64,000 nt of DNA from Streptomyces asiaticus (lineage in GTDB: Bacteria; Actinomycetota; Actinomycetes; Streptomycetales; Streptomycetaceae). A model generated the notes under the pieces. It was not told the origin of the DNA and did no database searches. It saw nothing but the letters and a program-made list of their open reading frames with translations. Shown here one piece after another: positions 52,536 to 61,151 of the stretch. Where the stretch lies: contig NZ_JAGSHX010000001.1 in NCBI RefSeq assembly GCF_018138715.1, forward strand, positions 372,001 to 436,000, read 5' to 3'. The position numbers and the translations under genes were made by a program. The stretch's first letter is position 1. Every line of letters begins with the position of its first letter.

Positions 52536-53745
52536 GGGCCGTGTCACGGCATGGCGCCTGAGCCGGAACCGACAGCCACCGCCGAGGCCGGCGCAGGGCC
52601 GGCGGGTGGCGGACCAGGGCGAGGACGGTGAGGAGCGCGACGAGTGCGCACACACCCCACCAGCCGGTCCGGCCCCAGGCGCGCACCCCGAGCCAGGAAC
52701 CCGCGCTGCCGCCCAGATAGGCGCAGGTCATATAGGCGGTGTTGAGCCTGGCGCGGGCGTCCGGGCGCAGGGCGTAGACGCGGGCCTGGTTGGCCACCAT
52801 GCCGGACTGCATCGCCACGTCCAGCAGCAGCGTGCCGATCGTCAGGGCGGCCAGGCCCGGCGTCCCGCCCAGGGCCCCCAGGGCGAGGATCGCGGCCGAG
52901 AGGAGCACCCCGAGCAGGCAGACGAGGTTCACCGGATCGGGCCCTCGGCGGTCCACCATGCGCCCGGCGAGCGGGGTGCACAGCATGGTCGCCCCGCCGA
53001 CCAGGGCGAGCGCGCCGACCGCCTGGGCGCCGAGCCCGTAGGCGGGACCGGTGAGGAGGAGTGCCAGGCAGGTCCAGACGGCCGAGAATCCGGCGAAGAC
53101 GGTCGCCTGGTACCAGCAGGAGCGGCGCAGCTCCGGCTCGGTGCGCAGCAGGCGCAGCGGTTCGGCCAGGAGCGCGGGGTAGGACTGTCGCGAGGCCGGG
53201 GTCGTGGCGGGTACCGCGAACGCCAGGACGGTGGCGAGCAGCAGGGCCAGGACCGCGGCCACGAGATACGGGGCCCGCCAGCCCAGCCACTCGCCGAGGG
53301 AGCCGCTGAAGGTGCGGGCCAGCAGCATGCCGCCGGTCGACCCGCTCAACAAGGTGCCGATCACCGCTCCGCGGCGGTCGGCGGCCACGAGACCGGCCGC
53401 CAGCGGGCCGACGATCTGCGCCGCCACGGTGGTCAGGCCGACGAGAGCGCTGGCGGCGACGAGGGGCGGCAGGGCCGGTGCGCAACCCGCGGCGAGCAGC
53501 GCCAGGCCGGTGAGTCCGAGCAGGACGACGAGGAACGTACGGTGCGGAATCCGGTCGCCGAGCGGCACCAGCAGGACGATTCCGGCCGTGTAGCCGACCT
53601 GGGTGGCGGTCACCACCATGGCGGCCGAGCCGGCGGACACGTGCAGCCCGTCGGCCACCAGCGGGCCGATGGCCTGCGGGAAGTAGATGTTGCCCACCGC
53701 CACCGCGCAGGTGATGGCGAGGAGCAGGACCATGCGGCGGCTCAT
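52501..53745 (-). CDS. MFS transporter
   Basis: 414 residues with about 12 helices: GNIYFPQAIGPLVADGL in TM1, GIVLLVPLGDRIPHRTF between TM2 and TM3, and STGGMLLARTFSGSLGEWLGW in the fifth helix region. It resembles YnfM/AraJ-type sugar or drug exporters. ATG 53745 is used although only a weak ribosome site precedes it; the frame stays open upstream through the 15-bp repeats. Divergent from a DUF5937/ArsR-type regulator that probably controls it. Confidence 0.83.
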   Translation of the reverse strand: MSRRMVLLLAITCAVAVGNIYFPQAIGPLVADGLHVSAGSAAMVVTATQVGYTAGIVLLVPLGDRIPHRTFLVVLLGLTGLALLAAGCAPALPPLVAASALVGLTTVAAQIVGPLAAGLVAADRRGAVIGTLLSGSTGGMLLARTFSGSLGEWLGWRAPYLVAAVLALLLATVLAFAVPATTPASRQSYPALLAEPLRLLRTEPELRRSCWYQATVFAGFSAVWTCLALLLTGPAYGLGAQAVGALALVGGATMLCTPLAGRMVDRRGPDPVNLVCLLGVLLSAAILALGALGGTPGLAALTIGTLLLDVAMQSGMVANQARVYALRPDARARLNTAYMTCAYLGGSAGSWLGVRAWGRTGWWGVCALVALLTVLALVRHPPALRRPRRWLSVPAQAPCRDTAPTPPDPPLAAR

Positions 53746-53757
53746 CCGGCCGTGGTC

Positions 53758-53817
53758 CGCACACTCAGGGCCCGCACACTCAGGGCCCGCACACGCGGGG
53801 CCCGCACACGCAGGGGG
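53758..53817. repeat. Four 15-bp tandem repeats between divergent MFS and regulator genes
   Basis: Units of CGCACACTCAGGGCC: two perfect copies (53758-53772, 53773-53787), a third with two changes (53788-53802) and a fourth diverging at its end. They lie 13 bp upstream of the MFS start and about 90 bp before the regulator start, where repeated protein-binding sites would be expected. Confidence 0.75.
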
Positions 53818-53905
53818 CGTCTCACGGGAGGTGTCGTGGGATGTGTCATGGGCCGAAGTCCATGGCACCGGAGCTCCGCTGCCAATCGATGTAGCGTATG
53901 GCTTA

Positions 53906-54892
53906 ATGATCAGCTTTGTGCTCGATGTCGAGGACCTGGCGGACACGCGGTTCGCCGTATCGCCCTTGAACGAGACGGTCTTCAGCCTGCGGGTGCTGCA
54001 CGATCCGAGCCTGTCCGCCGTGCATCTGCCGTGGCGCAGAGCCGTGCTGGGCGGACTCGGCGCCCTGGACACCGACCTGCTGATGTCCTTGGTGGCACGG
54101 CGACGTACCCTGCCGGACTTCCTGACTCCACGGCCCGCGACCTTCGCCCCGGCCTTCGAGGACGAACTCGCCGTCGTCCGTCAGACCCCCACCGACCTGG
54201 TACGCCGCGATCTGCTGGCCACACACGCGCCGGACCCGCTGCCCCCGGCGCTGCGCGCCGCCGCCACTGCCGACGACGCGTCCGTCGCCGGACTCCGCGA
54301 CACCATCTGCGCCCTCCTGCGCCAGTACTGGGAGATCGCCGTCGAGCCGATGTGGCCGCGGATGCGGCTCGTCGTGGAGGCGGACATGACCTACCGCTCA
54401 CGCCAACTGGCCATGGGGGGAGCCCGGTTGCTCTTCGCCGATATGCATCCCCATCTGCGCTGGCACAACGGGGTGCTGCACATCGCCAAGATGATCAGCC
54501 GGCACCGCGTCGTGGCATCCGGCCGAGGACTGCTCCTCCTGCCCTCCGTCTTCGCGCACAAGCCCGCGCCCCCGGTGAGCCCGGAGGAACCTCCGTCGCT
54601 GGTCTACCCCAGCCGTGGCGTGGCGACGCTGTGGGCCTCGGAGCCCGCCCATGACGCGTCCGCGCTCGTGTCGCTCATCGGCGCGCCCCGGGCGAGGCTC
54701 CTCGGCCTCCTCGAGGAGCCTCTGCCCACCGTTGAGCTCGCCCGCCGCCTGAGGGTGACTCCGAGCGCCGTGTCCCAGCACCTTCGCGTCCTGTACGCCA
54801 CCGGTCTGGTCACCCGGGCGCGCAATGGACGGCAGGTGCTGTACCGGCGAAGTCCCCTCGGCGACCAACTCGCCGCCGCCCCGCGTGAGTGA
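53906..54892 (+). CDS. ArsR-type regulator with DUF5937-like N-terminal domain
   Basis: 328 residues. The C-terminal 65 residues are an ArsR-family winged helix (RLRVTPSAVSQHLRVLYATG, wing RARNGRQVLY). The first 240 residues match the DUF5937-type sensor of Streptomyces regulators (DLADTRFAVSPLNETVFSLR; TYRSRQLAMGGARLLFADMH). The ATG has no ribosome site, and a TAGCGT -10-like box ends 8 bp before it, so the transcript is probably leaderless. Divergent from an MFS exporter, its probable target. Convergent with the P450, 4 bp apart. Confidence 0.8.
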   Translation: MISFVLDVEDLADTRFAVSPLNETVFSLRVLHDPSLSAVHLPWRRAVLGGLGALDTDLLMSLVARRRTLPDFLTPRPATFAPAFEDELAVVRQTPTDLVRRDLLATHAPDPLPPALRAAATADDASVAGLRDTICALLRQYWEIAVEPMWPRMRLVVEADMTYRSRQLAMGGARLLFADMHPHLRWHNGVLHIAKMISRHRVVASGRGLLLLPSVFAHKPAPPVSPEEPPSLVYPSRGVATLWASEPAHDASALVSLIGAPRARLLGLLEEPLPTVELARRLRVTPSAVSQHLRVLYATGLVTRARNGRQVLYRRSPLGDQLAAAPRE

Positions 54893-54896
54893 TGAC

Positions 54897-56291
54897 CTAT
54901 TCGGATGGGGCCGGACGCACCGGGCACCTCGGCGCTTCGCTCAACGGCGCACGGTTCAGGGGCTGTTCGCGGGCCACGGCGACGGCGTGCTTTCCCGGGA
55001 CCAGGGTGACGTGCCACATGCGCTGGGCCTCCGGCGCGGGGTCGGCGGCGGTCAGTTCCACCCTCCGCAGCACCTCCCGAATGATCACCTTCATCTCCAT
55101 CATGGCGAGTTGCGCGCCGACACAGTAGCGTCGGCCGCCGCCGAACGGCAGGAACGACTTCTGTGCCGCCTGGGCGCTCTCGCCGAGGAACCGCTCCGGC
55201 CGGAACTCCTCGGGGTCCGGATACGCCTCGCTGTCCTGGTGGATGAGCGAGAACATGGGGATGGCCACCCATCCGGCCGGAATCTCGTATCCGTCCAGCC
55301 GCAGCGGCTTGTCCAGCAGCCGTCCCGAGCCGGTGATCACCGGGCGCAGCCGCAGCACCTCCTTGACGACCGCTTCGAGGTAGCTGTCGTCCTCGCCCCG
55401 CTCCAACTCCTCCTGAAGCCGCCGCAGTATCTCCGGGGAGCGCATCAGCCGTTCGAAGGCCCAGGAGAGGCCGGTCGCCGTGGTCTCGAGCCCGGCCTCC
55501 AGCAGGGTGAGCAGCTCATCGCGGATCTCCTGGTCGCTCATCGAGCGGCCCTGGTCGTCCCGCGCCTTCAGCAGCCGCCCCAGCACATCGGTGGCGCCGC
55601 CGTCCTCCTCGTCCCTGCGCCGGGCGATCTCGGCGAAGAGGATCTCGTCCACCGCCGCGCTGGCCTTCATGGTGCGGGTCGTCGGCAGGACCGGTACGCG
55701 CATCGCCAGCGGTGACTTCTCCGCCCACGCCCGCAGCCGTGCGGGCATCAGGAACAGCAGCGGGGAGCCACTGGCCTTGGACAGGGTGAGGAGCAACGCC
55801 CGCAGCCGGGCCAGCTGCGTGACGTCGCGGATCCCGAAGACCAGCCGCAGGGTGATCTCCAGCGTGATGGCCTGCATATGCTCCTGGAGCGCGAACGGCC
55901 TGCCGAGCGGCCATGTCCGGATGTCCTGCGCGGCGATCTCGGCGATGAGGTCCGGGTAGCTCGCGATGGACCGGCCGTGCAGGGCCGGGCTGAGCAGCTT
56001 GCGGTGCCGCCACCACGGCTCGCCGTCGTTCGTGAACAGCGAATAGTCGCCGAGCCACGGCACGTATCCCGCGCGCAGCGCCCCGGCCCGGTTGCCGTCG
56101 CCGTCCGTGCTGTAGATCTGCGCGGCGAGTTCCGCGGTGGACACCACCACCTGGGGCGGGAAGCCGATCAGCTTCATACGGAACACCGGACCGTAGCGCC
56201 GCCGGAGTGACGCGAAGTAGTGGACCGGGTCGCGCATGCGCATGGTCTGCAGAAGGGCGGGCTGCCGGGAGCCGGGAGGAAGGAGGGACAT
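54897..56291 (-). CDS. Cytochrome P450
   Basis: 464 residues, longer than most actinomycete class I P450s and closer to the CYP102/CYP4-like type in layout. I-helix AGLETTATGLSW holds the oxygen-activating Thr, ExxR is EVLRLRP, and the heme loop FLPFGGGRRYCVGAQ carries the ligand Cys390. There is no membrane anchor or fused reductase, so it needs separate redox partners, which are not in the window. It is divergent from the PEP-synthase-like operon and probably oxidises a fatty-acyl or late intermediate of that cluster (inference). Confidence 0.92.
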   Translation of the reverse strand: MSLLPPGSRQPALLQTMRMRDPVHYFASLRRRYGPVFRMKLIGFPPQVVVSTAELAAQIYSTDGDGNRAGALRAGYVPWLGDYSLFTNDGEPWWRHRKLLSPALHGRSIASYPDLIAEIAAQDIRTWPLGRPFALQEHMQAITLEITLRLVFGIRDVTQLARLRALLLTLSKASGSPLLFLMPARLRAWAEKSPLAMRVPVLPTTRTMKASAAVDEILFAEIARRRDEEDGGATDVLGRLLKARDDQGRSMSDQEIRDELLTLLEAGLETTATGLSWAFERLMRSPEILRRLQEELERGEDDSYLEAVVKEVLRLRPVITGSGRLLDKPLRLDGYEIPAGWVAIPMFSLIHQDSEAYPDPEEFRPERFLGESAQAAQKSFLPFGGGRRYCVGAQLAMMEMKVIIREVLRRVELTAADPAPEAQRMWHVTLVPGKHAVAVAREQPLNRAPLSEAPRCPVRPAPSE

Positions 56292-56342
56292 CGGTTTTCT
56301 CCAGTTGTCCAGCGTTCACTCAGTTCTCCGGCGTCCACGGGG

Positions 56343-56364
56343 CAGTGGCCACTAGTGGCCACTG
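56343..56364. promoter_or_regulatory. Perfect 22-bp palindrome upstream of P450
   Basis: Each half reads CAGTGGCCACT and the whole is perfectly symmetric, with GTGGCCAC occurring twice inside. It lies 52 bp upstream of the P450 start. A dimeric or tetrameric repressor, such as a TetR or GntR type, is a likely binder; none is encoded next to it. Confidence 0.7.
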
Positions 56365-56448
56365 TGCGACCCACCAGGGATTCGCCACCGGCCGGGGAGA
56401 ACAAAGGGCGTGGGGGGCAGGAAACGGGGCGGGAGCAATGGCAATGGT

Positions 56449-56520
56449 CCTAGCGCTACCAGCCACTTCTACCTCCGGCGAACGCCGAGCGCCAGGGGTG
56501 GCTGGTCGGCAATCGCTAGG
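56449..56520. repeat. Nested 72-nt inverted repeat
   Basis: CCTAGCG (56449-56455) pairs with CGCTAGG (56514-56520), ACCAGCCAC (56458-56466) pairs with GTGGCTGGT (56498-56506), and the tip carries CGGCG-AA-CGCCG (56476-56487). Together they form one long hairpin or cruciform. No gene is encoded. Confidence 0.75.
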
Positions 56521-56545
56521 GGAAAGCGTAGCAACCAGCCAAAGT

Positions 56546-56574
56546 GTCAGGGCGTCATAGCGTCAGGGCGTCAT
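56546..56574. repeat. Direct repeat GTCAGGGCGTCAT
   Basis: The 13-mer GTCAGGGCGTCAT occurs at 56546-56558 and 56562-56574, a 16-bp period that places both copies nearly on the same face of the helix, upstream of the PEP-synthase-like gene. Candidate activator or repressor site. Confidence 0.55.
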
Positions 56575-56692
56575 GAAGTGGCCTTGTAAAAGAGGGGGGA
56601 TCGCCATCGCCAGACCCGTGGGGTACGGTGAAACTTCCTCGTGATCAAGCGGGGTGTGTTTCGTGATGTGTGCCCGGAGGCCGAGGAAACCG

Positions 56693-59452
56693 ATGCGAGC
56701 CATAGTCGACGACAGCCTCCCAGGTGAGGCCGCGAAGCTGGCGGGCGGGAAGGGGAAGAATCTCCATGAGCTCTCCAGGAACGGGCTCGCCGTCCCCCGG
56801 TGGGCAGTCGTCGGGCTCGATGTGTTCCAGGAATTCATCGCCGCGCTCGACAAGGCGGGACGCATCGAGGATCTGCTCGCCGAGGTCACCCCGGACAATG
56901 TGAACCGAATCTCCCGGCAGCTGGCCGAAATCATCGAGTCGGGGGAGTTGAGCGACGACGCCGCGTCGGTCGTCGAAGAAGCGTATGCGCATGTGGGGCG
57001 CCCCCGGGTCGCGGTGCGCTCTTCCGGTGTCGAGGAGGACGGCGCGGAGCTCTCCTTCGCCGGACAGTTCGCCACCTTCCTCAACGTGTCCGGGCTCCCC
57101 GAAGTGATAGCGCACGTCAAGAAGTGCTGGGCCTCGGCGTTCTCCGAGCGGTCGCTGCACTACCGGCTGCGCCACGGGCTGCCGCTGCGCGACGCGGGTA
57201 TCGCCGTCGTGGTGCAGGACATGGTGGACGCCGAGCGCAGCGGCGTCATGTTCACCGCCAACCCGGTGACCGGCAACCGGCGGCAGTATGTGATCAGTTC
57301 GGTGTACGGACTGGGCGAGGGCCTGGTCTCGGGCGCGGTGGACGCCGACACCGTCGTCCTCGACGGCGCCACGGGCGCGGTGGACGACACCGTGCTCGGC
57401 GACAAGCAGGAGCGCTATCACCTGGATCCGGCGGGTTCCGGATATCTGGTCGCCGAAGTGGAGCGGGCCGACCGGGAGAGGCTGTCGCTGGAGCCGAAGG
57501 ACATGGCGCGGCTGCACGAGGCCGGGGCGCGCATCGCGGCGGTCTTCGACACTCCGCAGGACATCGAGTGGGCGCTCGCGGACGACGCCCTGTGGATTTT
57601 ACAGGCCCGCCCGATCACCGCGCTGCCGGATGCGATTCAGCCATCGGGGGATGAGTTAGGGCCGAGCGAAGGCGAACTCCGGATCTGGGACAACGCCAAC
57701 ATCATCGAGAGCTTTTCCGGAATCGTTTCACCGCTGACCTACAGCTTCGCGGCCAATGTCTACGGCAGGGTCTACGAATATTACGCCCGAGGTCTCCGGG
57801 TCCCGCCCGCCGCACTGCGCGAGATCGAGGAATGGGCTCCGCATATGCTCGGCTATTTCCATGGCCGGGTGTACTACAACCTGCTCCACTGGTACCGGAT
57901 GGTGCGGATCGCGCCACTGTACAAACTCAACAGGAAAGTACTGGAGGTCGCGATCGGCGTCGAGGAGCCACTCGACGACGAAATGGCCGAGACCCTCTAC
58001 CCGTACACCTTCTCCTCTTCCTTGCGCGGTCGGCTGTCCCGCGCGCGGACGGTGGCCGCTTTCGTATGCCGCTTCCTCACCATGAACCGTTCTGTCGAAC
58101 GTTTCATGGCCTGCTTCTACAAGGCGTACGAGGAGTTCGACAACGTCGACTACGACGCGATGGAGGGCCAGGACGTCTACCGGCGATTCCGCTCCCTGGA
58201 GAAGGACCTGCTGGAGAAGTGGGGTCCGATGCAGACCCTGGACGCGACGATTCTCTGGTCCATCGGCGCACTCGCCCTGCTGAACAGAAGCTGGCTGCCC
58301 GACGCCCCCGAGTGGCTCACCTGGAGCGCCGCCAGCCCCGGCTCCCGGGTGGAGTCCATCGAACCCGCCCGTGCGCTCTCGGCCCTCGCCGCCACCGTCC
58401 GTGACGACGCCGAACTGAGCCGTCTCCTCCAGGAGACCCCGGCCGCGGACACCTATCAGGCGCTGCGCGACGGCGGCCACACCGCGTTCCTCGCCTCGGT
58501 GGACGAGTACGTCGCCGCGTACGGCTACCGCAGCCTCGACGAACTCAAGCTCGAAGTGCCCGATCTGCGGGAGGATCCGTCGACCCTGTTCGCCATGGTG
58601 CGGGCCGCGCTGCCCGAGGTGGACGCCCATTCCGGCGAGAAGGCCGACGCCTTTCTGGACGAGCATCTGCGCGGGCCGCGCCGGATGCTCTACAACGTCG
58701 TCCGCCGCAAGGCACAGACCTCCCTGTACAACCGGGAGCGGCTGAGATTCTGCCGTACCCGCGCCTTCGGCTCGGCGAAGCGGATGCTGCGCGCCATGGG
58801 CCGCGATCTCGCCAGGATGCGGGCGATCGACCACTGGAACGATGTCTTCTTCCTGCGCCTGGAGGAGCTGCGGGGCGCGTACGAGGGCACGACGGCGCAC
58901 ACCGATCTGCGCGCCCTCGTGGAGCTGCGCAAGCGTCAGCAGGCCGAGGACGAGCAGCTGTCCGCGCCGTCCCGGTTCACCACCCGTGGGGCCGCCTACT
59001 GGCGGGGCAATCTGGAGCGGGCCGGCTTTGTGAAGGGCGGCGTGGCGCGCACCGGCGTCCGGGAGCTGCGCGGCACCCCGTCCTGCCCCGGTGTGGTGGA
59101 GGCCCGCGCCGTCGTCACGGACACCCCGGTGGATGTGGACGGCGGAGTCCTGGTGACCTACCGCACGGATCCGGGCTGGGTCGCCGCGCTGCCGTCCGCC
59201 TCGGCGCTCATCATCGAGCGGGGCAGCCCGCTGACGCATGTGGCGATCGTCGCCCGTGAGCTCGGCATTCCGACCGTCGTCCAGGTCAAGGGCGCGGTCA
59301 CGGAGATGGAGACCGGTATGCGGCTGAGGGTGGACGGCGGCACGGGGGCGATCACGTTCCTGGACGACGACACCCCGGCCGAATCCGCCACCGGGGCCGG
59401 ACCGGACAGCGGGGCCGAGGCCGGGAAGGCGAAGGTGGCGAAGAGTGAGTAG
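56693..59452 (+). CDS. PEP-synthase / rifampicin-phosphotransferase-like enzyme
   Basis: 919 residues. An ATP-binding PPDK_N domain (about 5-320: VAVRSSGVEEDGAELSFAGQ, MFTANPVTGNRR, GLGEGLVSGAV), a long central region opening with NIIESFSGIVSPLTYSFA as in rifampicin-phosphotransferase-like proteins, and a C-terminal swivelling domain with His849 (GSPLTHVAIVARELGIPTV) that carries the phosphate. ATP is cleaved to a phospho-His, which then phosphorylates pyruvate, water or a small molecule; here a pathway intermediate is likely. Two TTA codons (57599-57601, 57656-57658) imply bldA control. ATG 56693 is chosen for GAGGAA; GTG 56654 and ATG 56666 are in frame upstream. Confidence 0.85.
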   Translation: MRAIVDDSLPGEAAKLAGGKGKNLHELSRNGLAVPRWAVVGLDVFQEFIAALDKAGRIEDLLAEVTPDNVNRISRQLAEIIESGELSDDAASVVEEAYAHVGRPRVAVRSSGVEEDGAELSFAGQFATFLNVSGLPEVIAHVKKCWASAFSERSLHYRLRHGLPLRDAGIAVVVQDMVDAERSGVMFTANPVTGNRRQYVISSVYGLGEGLVSGAVDADTVVLDGATGAVDDTVLGDKQERYHLDPAGSGYLVAEVERADRERLSLEPKDMARLHEAGARIAAVFDTPQDIEWALADDALWILQARPITALPDAIQPSGDELGPSEGELRIWDNANIIESFSGIVSPLTYSFAANVYGRVYEYYARGLRVPPAALREIEEWAPHMLGYFHGRVYYNLLHWYRMVRIAPLYKLNRKVLEVAIGVEEPLDDEMAETLYPYTFSSSLRGRLSRARTVAAFVCRFLTMNRSVERFMACFYKAYEEFDNVDYDAMEGQDVYRRFRSLEKDLLEKWGPMQTLDATILWSIGALALLNRSWLPDAPEWLTWSAASPGSRVESIEPARALSALAATVRDDAELSRLLQETPAADTYQALRDGGHTAFLASVDEYVAAYGYRSLDELKLEVPDLREDPSTLFAMVRAALPEVDAHSGEKADAFLDEHLRGPRRMLYNVVRRKAQTSLYNRERLRFCRTRAFGSAKRMLRAMGRDLARMRAIDHWNDVFFLRLEELRGAYEGTTAHTDLRALVELRKRQQAEDEQLSAPSRFTTRGAAYWRGNLERAGFVKGGVARTGVRELRGTPSCPGVVEARAVVTDTPVDVDGGVLVTYRTDPGWVAALPSASALIIERGSPLTHVAIVARELGIPTVVQVKGAVTEMETGMRLRVDGGTGAITFLDDDTPAESATGAGPDSGAEAGKAKVAKSE

Positions 59453-61151
59453 CGCACTGCTCTCCTGGCTGGCGGACCCCCCTCGGGCGGCCGGAGACCT
59501 CCACGGCCGGGGCATCCACCTCGCCGACGACCGAGGCGGCTGGGAGTTCCACGGATACCCCGTACTCGCCGCCTCCGCACGGCGGGTGGCCGGATCGCTG
59601 GCGGCACAAGGGGTACGCCCCGGCGATGTGGTGTGCGTCCTCCTGCCCACCGGTTTCCCGTGTCTGTCGTCGCTCTTCGGAGTCTGGGCCGCGGGCGCCA
59701 CGGTGTGTCTCGTCCCCCCGCCGGCGTTCGCCGCCGAGGTCGAGTACGTGGAGCACACGGCCGGGATCCTGCGGCAGACCGAGGCCGCCGCCACCATCAC
59801 CGCCGAGGGCCTCGCCCCCCTGGCCGCCCGGGTACTGGCCGCAGCGGGCTCCGACCGCGAGCCGTGGATCTGGCGCGATGACGGCGATGAGATCCAGCCC
59901 CGTGAACCCGGCGAACTCGCCCTCCTCCAGTTCACCTCGGGCTCCAGCAGCCGGCCCCGCGGAGTCCGGGTCACCTGGGCGAACCTGGAGGCCAACCTCG
60001 TGCTGATCCGGAGCGCACTCGGCTGGCGCGCGGGCGACGCCGGGGCCTCCTGGCTGCCACTCCACCACGACATGGGGCTCATCGGCTGTCTGCTCACCCC
60101 CGTGAGCGTCCAGGACGATCTGTGGCTCCTGCGCCCCGAGCAGTTCATCCGCGATCCGGCCCGCTGGCTGCGGTGTTTCGCCGTCGCCGCGCACACCGCC
60201 GCCCCGCCCTTCGCGTTCGAGTACGCGGCCCGGCGGCTTGGCGACCGGCTCGCGGACCTGGACCTGTCCGCGTGGCGCAATGCCATCGTCGGCGCCGAAC
60301 CCATCAACCCCCGCGCGCTGGAGCACTTCGCCAGGCTCGCCGCACCCGCCGGGTTCTCCCCCTCCGTCTACCTTCCGTCGTACGGGCTCGCCGAGGCGAC
60401 GCTCGCGGTGACCGTCCGTACCTCCGACGCTCCCGCGCCGACCGTGCGCGTGGACACCGGCACGCTGCGCTTCGCAGGCCCCGTCACCATCGAGGACGAG
60501 GGCGAGTTCGCGAGCTCGGCGAAGACGCCCCCGGACCACGGCGAGGACGGCCGGCTGATCGGCTGCGGCGGCCCGGGCGACGGGGTGGGCGCCACGGTGG
60601 TCGACGGCGAGGGACGGCCCCTGCCGGACGGCCACCTCGGCGAGATCGAGGTGACGGGCCCCTCGGTGACGAGCGGCTACCACGCCGGGCGCACCGGCTC
60701 CACGCGGTTCGTCGACGGCGGCATCAGGACCGGGGACGCCGGATTCTTCCACCGCGGCGAGCTGTTCGTGCTCGGCCGGATGGGCGACAGCCTCAAGGCG
60801 CGCGGACGCAGCGTCTACATGGAGGACCTGGAGGCGAAGGTGGTCTCCGCGACCGGGATCGCCCGCGAGAAGTGCGCGGTCGTCGGCGTCGAGGGCACCG
60901 GCGGCACCTCGGTGACGCTGTTCGCGGAGAAGGCCGAGGGCGCGTGGGTGGAGGACGCCACGCTCGTCCTGCGCGCCGCGCTCGGCGACGACGTCGCCAT
61001 CACCGTCGTCACCGGCCGCAGCGGGCTGATCAGAAAGACGTCCAGCGGCAAGCCGCGACGTCGCCACATGTGGGAAGAGCTGCGAGCGGGCCGCCTCAAA
61101 GACGCGCGCGTCCTGGAGACGGCCCATGTCACGACCGGGAGGCCCGTGTGA
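59445..61151 (+). CDS. Fatty acyl-AMP ligase (FAAL-type adenylating enzyme)
   Basis: 568 residues of the acyl-adenylate superfamily. ATP motif LLQFTSGSSSRPRGV (about 160-174), the FAAL hallmark WLPLHHDMGLIG (from Trp203), YGLAEATL, and GRMGDSLKARGRS near the end. A short insertion after the A5 motif and SCG-like text (LIGCGGPGD) also fit FAALs, which pass the acyl-AMP to an acyl carrier protein and not to CoA. Its GTG start lies inside the end of the previous gene (8-bp overlap), and its partner ACP is encoded two genes downstream. Confidence 0.88.
   Translation: MSSALLSWLADPPRAAGDLHGRGIHLADDRGGWEFHGYPVLAASARRVAGSLAAQGVRPGDVVCVLLPTGFPCLSSLFGVWAAGATVCLVPPPAFAAEVEYVEHTAGILRQTEAAATITAEGLAPLAARVLAAAGSDREPWIWRDDGDEIQPREPGELALLQFTSGSSSRPRGVRVTWANLEANLVLIRSALGWRAGDAGASWLPLHHDMGLIGCLLTPVSVQDDLWLLRPEQFIRDPARWLRCFAVAAHTAAPPFAFEYAARRLGDRLADLDLSAWRNAIVGAEPINPRALEHFARLAAPAGFSPSVYLPSYGLAEATLAVTVRTSDAPAPTVRVDTGTLRFAGPVTIEDEGEFASSAKTPPDHGEDGRLIGCGGPGDGVGATVVDGEGRPLPDGHLGEIEVTGPSVTSGYHAGRTGSTRFVDGGIRTGDAGFFHRGELFVLGRMGDSLKARGRSVYMEDLEAKVVSATGIAREKCAVVGVEGTGGTSVTLFAEKAEGAWVEDATLVLRAALGDDVAITVVTGRSGLIRKTSSGKPRRRHMWEELRAGRLKDARVLETAHVTTGRPV

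Larger units (their letters stand above)
56292..56692. other. Repeat-rich intergenic control region of the terminal cluster
   Basis: 401 bp without a gene between divergent cluster genes. It contains the 22-bp palindrome (56343-56364), a nested inverted repeat (56449-56520), direct repeats (56546-56574) and a TACGGT -10-like box (56624-56629). Such density of symmetric sequence is unique in this window and indicates strong regulation or a remnant of a small mobile element. Confidence 0.7.
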
